DNA of 47,529 nucleotides from CAZRXG01 sp964603985. Its GTDB lineage: Bacteria; Chloroflexota; Anaerolineae; Aggregatilineales; UBA3940. The translations under genes and the position numbers were made by a program. The DNA is taken from positions 1 through 47,529 of the forward strand of contig CAZRXG010000034.1 of assembly GCA_964603985.1 (NCBI GenBank), given 5' to 3'. Below, piece after piece: positions 22,396 to 30,320 of this stretch; position 1 is the stretch's first letter; each line of letters begins with the position of its first letter. Under the pieces are notes generated by a model. It was not told where the DNA came from, did no database searches, and saw only the letters and a list, made by a program, of their open reading frames with translations.

Positions 22396-24897
22396 ATGTT
22401 TTGCAATAAAAGTAAATTTATGCTGATACTTGGCAGTACGCTTGCCCTGCTGGTGCTGACTTTCAGCGTGGCACCGGCAGCCATGGCCAGCCCGCAGGCG
22501 GTCCCACTGAGTGGTGATGTCGTTGCCGACGAGGTAGTCGTCTCCTTCGAGAAAGGCACCACTGAGGACGATGTCAAGGCGGCGGCTGCCCGCGCCGGAG
22601 CCGAGGTTGTCCGCTATAACGCCGACACCGGCCTGGCGCTCTTCAAACTGGTGGACGGCCGCAAGGGCGAAGCCGGCGGGGCCAATGCTGCCTCAGACGA
22701 AGCGTCCGCTGCGCTGGACGCCATCCCCGGCGTCGTGGCGGCTGAGCCGAACTACATCTACCGCTCGGTGGAGCCGGTCGCCGCTGCGGGTGATGCCAGC
22801 AGTGAGGAACCCCTCACCTACACGTTGTGGGCTAAGGACTATCTGTACACGCTGCCGGACTATGGCGGGACAGAGACCTATGTCCAGGTGACACTCGAAG
22901 ACCCCCTCGGTGCGGAGTACCCCGGCGACCCGGAGATACTTGAGACCTGGGGCTGGTGGTTTGTCGGCGCAGACGTGGCCTGGGGGGGGAAATATAAGCC
23001 TCCAACGGTCGCCGTCCTGGACACCGGCGTCGCGCCCAAGCACCCCGATCTGAAGAAAGGGGCGAAGCAGGGCTACGACTTCGTCAATGACAAGAAGGGG
23101 GCTGATGACGACAACGGCCACGGCACGCACCTGGCGGGCATCATCGGTGCCGATAAGAGTAAGGCCGGCTCCAAGAAGGCGCTCGGCATCAAGGGCGTGA
23201 GCAATGGCAGCAGCATCGCTTACAAGGTGCTGGACGCCAACGGCAGCGGCACCATGTACGATGTCGCCGAGGGCATCTACGAGGCCGCCGGCGCCAAAGG
23301 TGTCTCCATCATCAACTTGAGCCTGACCGGCCCCTACTCGGTCGCGCTTGAGGACGCCGTCGAGTACGCCATCATAACCAAGGGCAAGCTGCTGGTCGTG
23401 GCGGCGGGCAACGGTGGTGCATCGCTCGCCTGCGACGGCCTGGGCGGCGCAGATGATCAATACCCGGCCTGCTTCCGCAACGATGTCCTGTACAACCCGC
23501 TGATCGCCCCCGGCCTGATCGTCGTCGAGGCGCTCGGCGACCAGACGGCTTTCGTCAACGACGACGTGCTCGACCCCGAAGAGCGCTTCTGCATGTGGAC
23601 TGGCTCAAACTACGGCCCCTACGTCGATATCGCCGCGCCCGGTCTCGACATCTACTCGACCCTGCCAAACTACCCGGTCAACGGCGACTATCCCGAGGGC
23701 TTCGGCTACATGACCGGCACCTCGCAGGCGACGGCGCACGTCTCTGCCGCTGCCGCCATGGTCTGGGCGCTGGATTCCGACTGGACCGCCGCCGAGGTCA
23801 AGACGAGGTTGACCGCCAACGGGCGGGCGCTGCCGACCGGGCTTACCTGCACGGAAGGGGCCGGGACCGGGTCGCTGCCCGATGTGCCGGTTCTGTGGCT
23901 GCCCGGCGCCATGGAGCTGTCTGGCTTCTGGGGCTATCTCTATGACGCCGACACCGGCGCGGCCATCCCCGGTGCGAAGGTCACCCCTGAGGTGGGCGGC
24001 AAGGGTGTCGGCAAGTATACCGTTTGCATGCAGCCGCCTTCTCCGGGCGACAAGGGCAAGAAGTATTGCTCGCACTACGACCGCTTCTTCTTGCTCAACA
24101 TCCCGGACCCGACGACAACCCCGGTTGACATATCGGTTGACGACAGGGATCACGCCGACGGCGACCTGATCCTTGAGGGGTTGTTGCCTCCCTCCAACGA
24201 CCGCTGGTACGTGGGCTACGTGACCCTGCCTAAGAGCTATAAGGGTCGCTGGAGCTTCGTCGTCAACTGGGAGGATACCTGGCTCGACACCGACCTGAAC
24301 ACCTACCTGTTCATGCCGGCCAGCGCTGTGTACTACGACGATGCGACCGGCACGTATCCGGCCCTCACGTGGGTCGGCTCCCTGGAGCCTTTTGGCGTAA
24401 CCCTCACCGAACCCTGGGCAAGCGGCGACCTGATGATCGACCCCTGGGCGCGCGTCCTGTACGACAGCAATTTCAGTCCCGACAGTGCCTACTGGAACCC
24501 GCGCACGAATGCGGGGCAGGGGGACTACGGGGGCTTCCAGTCCGACTCGCTGCTGATGATCCCGACCTACTCCGGTGAGCACCTGTTTGTCGTGGCCAAT
24601 AGCTTAGCCGGCGGCGATCCCCCGGGTACGGCGGAGGACGCGTGCGCCTACATCTGGAACGGCGGCTCGCTCGTCTTCAAGGGCTGCGGAAGGGACGCGA
24701 CTGTCACCAACTCCGTCTTCGACCCCTTCTGGGTCATTGGGCGGATACAGGCTGGCGGGACCTGGCAGGAACTCAACCTGCTCACCGACGACACCGACAG
24801 CGGTGATGGTGAATGGATCAAGAAGTACACGCCGCAGGGCACCGGCTTCGACGAGCCGCTCCCCGGCGGTGGCGGCCCCCTCCCGACGGGTGAGTAG
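22396..24897 (+). CDS. Secreted subtilisin-like serine protease (S8)
   Basis: The 833-residue preproenzyme has a signal peptide (FMLILGSTLALLVLTFSVAPAAMA), then an I9-like propeptide (DEVVVSFEKGTTEDDVKAAAARAGAEVV, ending IPGVVAAEPNYIYR). The catalytic triad is Asp209 (VAVLDTGVAPKHPDL), His242 (NGHGTHLAGIIG) and Ser443 (MTGTSQATAHVS), with oxyanion Asn in VVAAGNGG. All are present, so it is active by sequence. The GTSQA motif differs from the usual GTSMA. The C-terminal 320 residues (after about 510) show beta-rich character with no domain I can name (SGFWGYLYDADTGAAIPGAKV looks like a carboxypeptidase-regulatory-like fold). It ends in a Gly/Pro-rich tail without an anchor. A terminator follows at 24922. 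Confidence 0.93.
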   Translation: MFCNKSKFMLILGSTLALLVLTFSVAPAAMASPQAVPLSGDVVADEVVVSFEKGTTEDDVKAAAARAGAEVVRYNADTGLALFKLVDGRKGEAGGANAASDEASAALDAIPGVVAAEPNYIYRSVEPVAAAGDASSEEPLTYTLWAKDYLYTLPDYGGTETYVQVTLEDPLGAEYPGDPEILETWGWWFVGADVAWGGKYKPPTVAVLDTGVAPKHPDLKKGAKQGYDFVNDKKGADDDNGHGTHLAGIIGADKSKAGSKKALGIKGVSNGSSIAYKVLDANGSGTMYDVAEGIYEAAGAKGVSIINLSLTGPYSVALEDAVEYAIITKGKLLVVAAGNGGASLACDGLGGADDQYPACFRNDVLYNPLIAPGLIVVEALGDQTAFVNDDVLDPEERFCMWTGSNYGPYVDIAAPGLDIYSTLPNYPVNGDYPEGFGYMTGTSQATAHVSAAAAMVWALDSDWTAAEVKTRLTANGRALPTGLTCTEGAGTGSLPDVPVLWLPGAMELSGFWGYLYDADTGAAIPGAKVTPEVGGKGVGKYTVCMQPPSPGDKGKKYCSHYDRFFLLNIPDPTTTPVDISVDDRDHADGDLILEGLLPPSNDRWYVGYVTLPKSYKGRWSFVVNWEDTWLDTDLNTYLFMPASAVYYDDATGTYPALTWVGSLEPFGVTLTEPWASGDLMIDPWARVLYDSNFSPDSAYWNPRTNAGQGDYGGFQSDSLLMIPTYSGEHLFVVANSLAGGDPPGTAEDACAYIWNGGSLVFKGCGRDATVTNSVFDPFWVIGRIQAGGTWQELNLLTDDTDSGDGEWIKKYTPQGTGFDEPLPGGGGPLPTGE

Positions 24898-24921
24898 ACT
24901 TTAGTCACGTTCTGGTATAGC

Positions 24922-24957
24922 AGCGTGGCAGTGCACGGCGCACTGCCACGCTTTTTG
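24922..24957 (+). terminator. Rho-independent terminator of the subtilase gene
   Basis: A GC-rich 14-bp stem (AGCGTGGCAGTGC with its complement) is followed by TTTTT, 25 bases after the stop. Confidence 0.92.
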
Positions 24958-24998
24958 ATTCTCCTCGATCGGTTCTGGTGCTCTGCTCGGTTTAGTTC

Positions 24999-25012
24999 GG
25001 AGTTACGCAGTC
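24999..25012. repeat. Second copy of the GGAGTTACGCAGTC motif
   Basis: The 14 bases are identical to 12011-12024. The rest of the element seen at 12011-12090 is not clearly conserved here, so only an end may remain. Confidence 0.5.
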
Positions 25013-25107
25013 GAGCCGCTTGTGCCGAGTCCACCTCGCAGTGATGCAGCATCCTGCCTGACAAAGCCCTGCACTTGTGCCGACCGGAGGTCGGTGGAGG
25101 TGAGGGA

Positions 25108-25211
25108 GCTGACAGCCAACCGCCAATCGCTGATAGCTGACCGGCTGATAGCTGACCGCTGACCGGCTGATGGCTGACCGCTGACCGGCTGATAGCTGAC
25201 CCGCTGACCGG
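25108..25211. repeat. Tandem array of GCTGATAGCTGACC(G) units
   Basis: About 100 bases of imperfect repeats, with a period near 22-23 made of CTGATAGCTGACCG plus CTGACCGG. The array ends 4 bases before the -10 element at 25216, so it replaces the normal -35 region of the flippase gene. It is related to the short array at 14611-14650. Confidence 0.7.
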
Positions 25212-25215
25212 GTGG

Positions 25216-25221
25216 TATACT
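25216..25221 (+). promoter_or_regulatory. -10 element of the glycan cluster
   Basis: TATACT in a GTGGTATACT context, predicting a start near 25228. This argues against translation from the TTG at 25223 and for ATG 25259. No -35 is recognised within the repeat array upstream. Confidence 0.5.
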
Positions 25222-25258
25222 CTTGCCGCTCAAATCACGTTTGACGCGGCCAGGAGAT

Positions 25259-26764
25259 ATGCAACCAGTCCCCCTTTCCCCCGATACCATCGCCCGTCGT
25301 ACCCTGCGTGGTGCCTTCTACGCGGGCGTTGCCCAGTACGCCGCCCTGGCTATCGGGATCGTCAAGGGCGCAATCCTGGCGCGACTGGTCATCCCGGAGA
25401 TCTTCGGCATCGTCGCCTACGCCACTACCTGGGTGTCGTTCCTGACACTCTTCAGGATGGAGCTGAGTCCGGTGGTCGTCAGCGACCCATCCGGCAACCG
25501 GGCGCGGCTGGTTACCCAGTTCATCCTGGAGATCGCGACGACGGCTTCGGGGTTCGTGCTGGCCGGGCTGCTGTACCTGGTCGCACCGTCGGTTTGTTCG
25601 CCGCGCTGCTGGCACGCCATCGCCGCCATCCTGGCGATCCGTATGGTCGCCGCCTTCACCTCGACACCGCTCTACATCCTCTCGCGTGACATCCGCCAGA
25701 AAACCCTGACCCGCCTGACGCTGCTGGGGGCCTTGGGGTCGCTGGCCGTCGCGCCGCTGGCCGCCTACCTGGGATTTCCGCTGCTCGCCCTGCTGCTCGA
25801 CGTGGCTATTCCGGTCATCGTCTCCGGCGTGGGGGCCTGGCTGGCGACCGGCTGGCGCGTGACCCGCGACTGGGATTCGGGCGTCGCCCGCGATACGATC
25901 TCGTTTGGCTTCACGCTGTGGACCAACGGCCTGCTGGGCAAGATCATCTACGAGTTCGACGACTGGCTGGTCGGCAGGGTCAAGGGTAACGCGGCGCTCG
26001 GCTTCTACTCCAAGGCATACGCGCTGGCTAAGATGCCGATGGACGTTTTCGCCGGGGTGGTGGGCCAGCTTGCCCCGGCGCTGTACGCGCAGAGCCTCAA
26101 CGCCGATCCCGGCCTCCTGGCGCACGCCTACACGCGCACGACTTGGCTGCTCACCCGCCTGGTTGCGCTGTCGAGCATCGTCATGCTGGCTGCCGCCGAG
26201 GAGATCATCCGCATCCTGCTCGGCCCGACCTGGCTGCCCATCGCGCCGCTGCTGCGCCTGATGTTCCTGTTTGCGCTGGGCCGCCCGTTGATGCAGAACA
26301 ACGCCCAGTTGATGGTCGTCATGCGCCGCGAGAAGCTGCTGCGCCGCTTTTACCTGCTGGAGGCCCTGATTCTGTTGGTGCTCGGCCCACCGGCTGTGCT
26401 GCGCTGGGGCGGGGCGGGCGCGTCAATCGTCGTCAGCGTGATGATGGCCGCCGGGCTGCTGGTCTCGCAGTGGCACGTGTCGCGCCGGTTGTCGGTGAGT
26501 GTGATCCCGCTGTACCTGCTCCCGACCGTGTTAACCGTCCTGCTGACGCCCTTCCTGTACGGGGTCGGGCAGGCGGTCGGGGCGGGCGTGATCGTGTCGC
26601 TGCTGTTGAAGGGCCTGATCGGCGTGACCCTGTTCGGCGGGGTGGTCTACCTGCTGGAGCGGGAGGCCGTCGGCGAGGTGCTGGCGCGCGTGCGTGACCT
26701 GTGGCGCGTGGGTCTGGCCGGTGATGAGGAGTCACACGAGGTGCACGATGAAACGTCTTCGTGA
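25259..26764 (+). CDS. Polysaccharide/lipid-linked oligosaccharide flippase (MOP superfamily, Wzx-like)
   Basis: ATG 25259 is used; the preceding TTG lies upstream of the predicted transcription start. The 501-residue membrane protein has about 12-14 helices and the typical Wzx opening (SPDTIARRTLRGAFYAGVAQYAALAIGIVKGAILARLVIPEIFGIVAYATTW, with Gly and Arg in the first helices). Mid-protein, VKGNAALGFYSKAYALAKMPMDVFAGVVGQLAPALYAQ is characteristic of the polysaccharide-export branch. It should move undecaprenyl-linked glycan units outward. The last residues (LRVGLAGDEESHEVHDETSS region) are cytoplasmic. Its stop overlaps the next gene by 17 bases, so the two are translationally coupled. Confidence 0.9.
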   Translation: MQPVPLSPDTIARRTLRGAFYAGVAQYAALAIGIVKGAILARLVIPEIFGIVAYATTWVSFLTLFRMELSPVVVSDPSGNRARLVTQFILEIATTASGFVLAGLLYLVAPSVCSPRCWHAIAAILAIRMVAAFTSTPLYILSRDIRQKTLTRLTLLGALGSLAVAPLAAYLGFPLLALLLDVAIPVIVSGVGAWLATGWRVTRDWDSGVARDTISFGFTLWTNGLLGKIIYEFDDWLVGRVKGNAALGFYSKAYALAKMPMDVFAGVVGQLAPALYAQSLNADPGLLAHAYTRTTWLLTRLVALSSIVMLAAAEEIIRILLGPTWLPIAPLLRLMFLFALGRPLMQNNAQLMVVMRREKLLRRFYLLEALILLVLGPPAVLRWGGAGASIVVSVMMAAGLLVSQWHVSRRLSVSVIPLYLLPTVLTVLLTPFLYGVGQAVGAGVIVSLLLKGLIGVTLFGGVVYLLEREAVGEVLARVRDLWRVGLAGDEESHEVHDETSS

Positions 26765-27317
26765 CTGGGTCAGCACACGGATTTACATCTTCTTCAAGAT
26801 ATATTTGCTCAATCACGTCGTGAGCTGGCTGCCCTGGATGCGCTTCCGGCTGTGGTACTTCCGCACGGTGGGCGGGATGACGATCGGCCCGGACACCGCG
26901 CTGTGGATGGGCTGCCGCTTCGCGGGGGACAAGATCCACGAGATCGAGATCGGGCGCGGGTGCTCGATCCCCAGGGTGTTTTTCGCCGTCGGCGCGAAGG
27001 TCAAGATCGGCGACTATGTGGTCTTCGGGCACTACGTTGACCTGTACTCAGCCGAGCACGACCCCGACGACCCGGCTTTCACGCAGCGCAATGCGCCTAT
27101 CACCATCGGCGACCGGGCGTTCATCGCCTCGCGGGTCGTCATCCTGCCGGGCGTGACCATCGGCGAGGGCGCGGTCGTCGCTGCGGGCGCGGTCGTGACC
27201 AGGGACGTGCCGCCCTACACCATCGTCGGCGGGAACCCGGCCCGCGTCATCCGCGAGCGCGGCACCCGCGAGTTCACCTACACCCACACGCTCAAGAACG
27301 TTCCCCCCTTCACGTAG
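26748..27317 (+). CDS. Left-handed beta-helix (hexapeptide) acyltransferase
   Basis: ATG 26748 is within the end of the flippase gene and preceded by CGAGGTGC. The 189-residue protein is in the CysE-LacA-NodL class of O-acetyltransferases. A basic amphipathic N-terminus (MKRLRDWVSTRIYIFFKIYLLNHVV) may contact the membrane. Hexapeptide rungs run from about 45 to 170 with the active-site-like loop YSAEHDPDDPAF (His) and the end ITIGDRAFIASRVVILPGVTIGEGAVVAAGAVVTRDVPPYTIVGGNPARVI. It likely O-acetylates a sugar of the glycan exported by the flippase next to it. The precise acceptor is unknown. Confidence 0.9.
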   Translation: MKRLRDWVSTRIYIFFKIYLLNHVVSWLPWMRFRLWYFRTVGGMTIGPDTALWMGCRFAGDKIHEIEIGRGCSIPRVFFAVGAKVKIGDYVVFGHYVDLYSAEHDPDDPAFTQRNAPITIGDRAFIASRVVILPGVTIGEGAVVAAGAVVTRDVPPYTIVGGNPARVIRERGTREFTYTHTLKNVPPFT

Positions 27318-27344
27318 GGGCGCGACGAATCGAGGCCGGGCCGG

Positions 27345-27350
27345 TACAAT
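27345..27350 (+). promoter_or_regulatory. -10 element of the phosphodiesterase-like gene
   Basis: TACAAT in the context CCGGTACAATAGCCGCC, nearly identical to the context at 17168-17182. The start would be near 27357, about 27 bases before ATG 27384. Confidence 0.5.
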
Positions 27351-27383
27351 AGCCGCCCTGAATCTACGAGGAGTGTCTATCGC

Positions 27384-29069
27384 ATGCAGAAGCTGAAATC
27401 ACTTGTCCTGGGCCTCGACGGGGGCACCTGGGATGTGCTGTTACCGCTGATCGACCTGGGCGTGATCCCCAACATCGGTAAGCTCGTCGGGCGGGGCGCG
27501 CGCGGTGTGTTGAAGTCCACCTTCCCCCCCACGACCGGCCCGGCCTGGACGACCTTCGCCACCGGCAAGAACCCCGGCCATCACGGGTTCGTGGACTGGG
27601 GCCTGCTCGACGAGGAGTACTACCTCAGGATGTGGAGCGCCGCCCAGGTCCCCGACCAGACGCTGTGGACCCGCCTGAGCGACGCCGGGCGGCGCGTGGG
27701 CGTCTTCAACGTGCCCTTTTCTTACCCCCCGGACTCGATCAACGGCTTCGTGGTGTGTGGTATGGGGACGCCCGGCCACAGCTACGCCTGGACTCACCCG
27801 CCTGAGCTGAAAGACCAGATCGCGGCGGAACTGGGCGAGCGCTATATCCTCAGCCTTGAGCTGATCCCCTACGCCGCGGACGAGTACGACCGTCTGGTCG
27901 ATGACCTGATCGCGCTGGAGGAGCAGCGCACGGCGATCCTGCTGCGCCGCCTGGAGGAGTATCAGCTTGACGACCTGATCGTCGTCTACACCGGGACCGA
28001 CCGGGTCGGGCACTTCCTGGGGCACTGCGCCGACTTCGGCGGCAGGTCGGATCTGGACTCGCTGATCCCGGAGCAGGCGGCGGTGATCCGCTACTACCGT
28101 GCGCTGGATCAGCACGTCGGGCGCGTGCTGGAGTGGGTCGGGCCGGATACCACCATCGCGGTGGTGTCCGATCACGGATTCGCCGCCAAGGACAAGGTCT
28201 TCTACATTAACGAGTGGCTGCGCAGACGGGGCTACCTCGCCACCACGCCGCTCAGCCGCCTCAAGTCACGGCTGGCGTACCTCTCCGGCGCGTTCCGGCG
28301 CGAGAAGCCCTCCGCCGCCGCGTCCGGGCCATCCGAGGACGACGAGGGGATCGCCGGGATCGTGTACGAGAACCGCTTCAACACCGGGTTGCACCTCGGC
28401 CAGCGGATCGACTGGTCACGGACGCGCGCCTTCTCCAACTCACACAACGGACTGTACATCAACACCGTCGGGCGCTTCGCGCACGGGATCGTGCAGCCAG
28501 GCGCGGAGTGCGAGGCCCTGCGCGAGCGCCTTACAACCGACCTGCTGGCGATCCGCGATCCGCAGTCGGGCCGTCCGGTGGTCGAGGCGGTCTACACTCG
28601 CGAGCAGGTGTACGTCGGCCCCAAACTGGAGCAGACACCCGATCTGCTGCTGCGCTTCCGCGACGACCGCTATATGAGCAACCGCTACTTCTTCGCTCCC
28701 CAGGATTTCGGGCTGATCATCGGCACCAGCGCCTTCGGTCGCCCGATCCACTGGGGGCGGGGCGATCACCACCACGACGGCATTCTGCTGTTGGCCGGGC
28801 CATCCTTCCGGGATGGGGCGGCGCTGGAGCCAACCTCGATTGAGAACGTCACCCCGACCATGCTACACGTGTTGGGGATGCCCATCCCGACCGGCATGAC
28901 CGGCCAGGTGATCACACCCGCCCTGACGGAGGAGCATCGCCGGGCGCACGCCGTCGAGACGGTCGACGACCCCGCCCTGAAGCCGGAGGCCGACCTGCAG
29001 GGGGGGATGTCTGCCGAGGAGGAGAAGCTGGTCTACGAGCGGCTGCGCGACCTCGGCTACCTGGAATAG
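27384..29069 (+). CDS. Alkaline-phosphatase-superfamily phosphodiesterase/phosphotransferase
   Basis: The 561-residue protein fits the type I phosphodiesterase/nucleotide pyrophosphatase family. The first metal Asp is in LVLGLDGGTWDVL, and the nucleophile Thr is in FPPTTGPAWTTFATGKNPGHHG. A second metal set lies in VVYTGTDRVGHFLGH (Asp and His), VVSDHGF (Asp-His) and, near the end, GRGDHHHDGILLLAG. Metal ligands are all in place, so it should hydrolyse phosphodiester or phosphate esters, or transfer a phospho-group. No signal peptide is seen, so it is cytoplasmic. Chloroflexota and archaea often place such genes by glycan loci. The substrate could be a nucleotide sugar or lipid-linked phosphate; this is inference. 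Confidence 0.9.
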   Translation: MQKLKSLVLGLDGGTWDVLLPLIDLGVIPNIGKLVGRGARGVLKSTFPPTTGPAWTTFATGKNPGHHGFVDWGLLDEEYYLRMWSAAQVPDQTLWTRLSDAGRRVGVFNVPFSYPPDSINGFVVCGMGTPGHSYAWTHPPELKDQIAAELGERYILSLELIPYAADEYDRLVDDLIALEEQRTAILLRRLEEYQLDDLIVVYTGTDRVGHFLGHCADFGGRSDLDSLIPEQAAVIRYYRALDQHVGRVLEWVGPDTTIAVVSDHGFAAKDKVFYINEWLRRRGYLATTPLSRLKSRLAYLSGAFRREKPSAAASGPSEDDEGIAGIVYENRFNTGLHLGQRIDWSRTRAFSNSHNGLYINTVGRFAHGIVQPGAECEALRERLTTDLLAIRDPQSGRPVVEAVYTREQVYVGPKLEQTPDLLLRFRDDRYMSNRYFFAPQDFGLIIGTSAFGRPIHWGRGDHHHDGILLLAGPSFRDGAALEPTSIENVTPTMLHVLGMPIPTGMTGQVITPALTEEHRRAHAVETVDDPALKPEADLQGGMSAEEEKLVYERLRDLGYLE

Positions 29070-29157
29070 CGCCCTGCGACCCGCTGGCCGCTTTGTGCGT
29101 ATATTCGGGTGAGTAAGGTATGATCGTTGAAGCGTAGCGACGAAGAGAGGTAATAAC

Positions 29158-29409
29158 GTGTTTGGATATGGATTGCTTGGGTCCCTGCTGATCGGCCTCA
29201 TTGCGGGGGCGATTGCCGGGCGCATCACGGAAGGGCGCGGCTTTGGCTGCCTGGGGAACATCGTCGTGGGCGTGATCGGCGCGCTGCTGGGCGGCTTTCT
29301 GTTTTCGCTGGCGGGACTTCCCGATCTGAGGGGCCTGATCGGCTCGCTGATCACGGCGACGGTCGGCGCGACGGTCTTCCTGGTCGTCGTCGGGTTGTTC
29401 AAGCGGTGA
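29158..29409 (+). CDS. GlsB/YeaQ/YmgE-family small membrane protein
   Basis: The gene begins at GTG 29158 with AGAGAGG upstream and encodes 83 residues. Three membrane segments are visible (LLGSLLIGLIAGAIAGRI, CLGNIVVGVIGALLGGFLFSL, LIGSLITATVGATVFLVVVGLF), with the family's Gly-rich repeats AGAIAGRI and GALLGG. It is often called transglycosylase-associated, but that label has no firm mechanistic basis. The family is commonly stress-induced. A terminator follows at 29461. Confidence 0.92.
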   Translation: MFGYGLLGSLLIGLIAGAIAGRITEGRGFGCLGNIVVGVIGALLGGFLFSLAGLPDLRGLIGSLITATVGATVFLVVVGLFKR

Positions 29410-29460
29410 CGCTGCTCCCTGAGGTCACCGCCTGACGGCAATACTGGCTGCATGATGCCT

Positions 29461-29490
29461 GCCCGCCTCGTCTCCGGGGCGGGCTTTTTT
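29461..29490 (+). terminator. Rho-independent terminator of the GlsB-like gene
   Basis: GCCCGCC...GGCGGGC stem followed by TTTTTT, about 50 bases after the stop. Confidence 0.92.
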
Positions 29491-29522
29491 GTTGGCTGCC
29501 GGCCATCGCGGTGCGGTGCTTC

Positions 29523-29726
29523 GGGCTTTACCCTCACCCCTGTCTCGCTGCGACCTCCGGTCGCCCCGTGACGTCCCCTCTCCCGCCGGGAGAGGGGAAA
29601 GCGCGCACTACGAGCACGCTCGTAGTGTGCGCAGGGGTGAGGGCAGGCAGTGAAGACATTCTCGCCCCTCAGAGGCCACAAACAGAACCGGCGTACAGAA
29701 TCTCCCCTCCACTTTGTCGTACTATG
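29523..29726 (+). repeat. Dispersed MITE-like repeat, copy 1
   Basis: One of four related copies. The core opens with TTTACCCTCACCCCTGTCTC, contains two GC-rich hairpins (one around CCCCTCTCCC/GGGAGAGGGG, one around GCGCGCACTACGAGC), and closes with CAGGGGTGAGGGCAGGCAGTG. It ends with CCACTTTGTCGTACTATG. The left terminus found in copies 3 and 4 is missing. The copy ends 9 bases before the rnpB promoter. Confidence 0.85.
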
Positions 29727-29734
29727 GGGCGCGA

Positions 29735-29764
29735 TTCGTGAAATCCGCGAAATTTAGGGATAAT
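29735..29764 (+). promoter_or_regulatory. Promoter of rnpB
   Basis: -35 TTCGTG (29735-29740), an 18-base spacer and -10 GATAAT (29759-29764). Transcription at about 29771 matches the 5' end of the RNase P RNA helix P1. Confidence 0.6.
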
Positions 29765-29770
29765 CTGATA

Positions 29771-30165
29771 GAGCGTCCAAGCTGGCCGGGCGGTCGCGGA
29801 CCGGGGTGACACCGGTCTGAGGAAAGTCCGCGCTCCGCAGAGCACGATGCTGGCTAACGGCCAGGCGGGGTGACCCGACGGAATAGTGCAACAGAGAGGC
29901 AGATTGCTGCCCCGTGTCGGCGCTGCCGGTGCGTGGTGCAGCGAGGGTGAAACGGTGCGGTAAGAGCGCACCGGCGCTCCTGGTGACAGGGGCGGCCGGG
30001 CAAACCCCATCGGGAGCAAGGCCAAGCAGGGACGAGGTGTGGCTCGCACCGCCTGAGTTCCGGGTCGGCTGCTGGAGGCGGGCGGTAACGTCCGTCCCAG
30101 ATAGATGACCGCCCAGGGGCGTAACTGCCCTGGACAGAACGCGGCTTACAGGCCAACTTGGGCGC
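29771..30165 (+). ncRNA. rnpB: RNase P RNA (bacterial type A)
   Basis: The RNA removes 5' leaders from pre-tRNA. The ends pair into P1 (GCGTCCAAGCTGGCC at 29773 with GGCCAACTTGGGCGC at 30151). Conserved core pieces are in order: GAGGAAAGTCC (P3-P4 strand), then CAGGCGGGGTGACCCGACGG and CAACAGAGAGGC. Next come GGGTGAAACGGTGCGGTAAGAGCGCACC (J7/8-P10/P11 region), GGGCAAACCCC, and near the 3' end AGATAGATGACCG and CAGAACGCGGCTTA (the other P4 strand). A T-run follows at 30166-30170, so the P1 3' strand plus Ts probably acts as terminator. Length near 395 is normal for type A. Exact ends are inferred from P1. Confidence 0.97.
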
Positions 30166-30229
30166 TTTTTGTTGGCCGGAGGGAGGATGGGGAAACGTCG
30201 CGGCGCGGTCGCGCCGTGATCTGAGTTGC

Positions 30230-30257
30230 TTGCCTTCTTGCCGACACACGGTACAAT
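30230..30257 (+). promoter_or_regulatory. Promoter of the SH3 lipoprotein gene
   Basis: -35 TTGCCT (30230-30235), a 16-base spacer and -10 TACAAT (30252-30257) in an ACGGTACAAT context. Confidence 0.55.
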
Positions 30258-30320
30258 TGCCTACGTTCTGCGAGCTTCGCTTCGCAAACTCGGCAAAAAA
30301 AGTTGCGAGGAAGGCTGGTC

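Noticed and set aside
25108..25211. CRISPR array
   Set aside because: Units are contiguous 22-23 bp tandem repeats with no unique spacers.
29511..29741. Open frames across repeat copies 1, 2, 3 and 4
   Set aside because: The peptides are near-identical in different copies and derive from the GC-rich hairpins of the dispersed repeat, not from genes.
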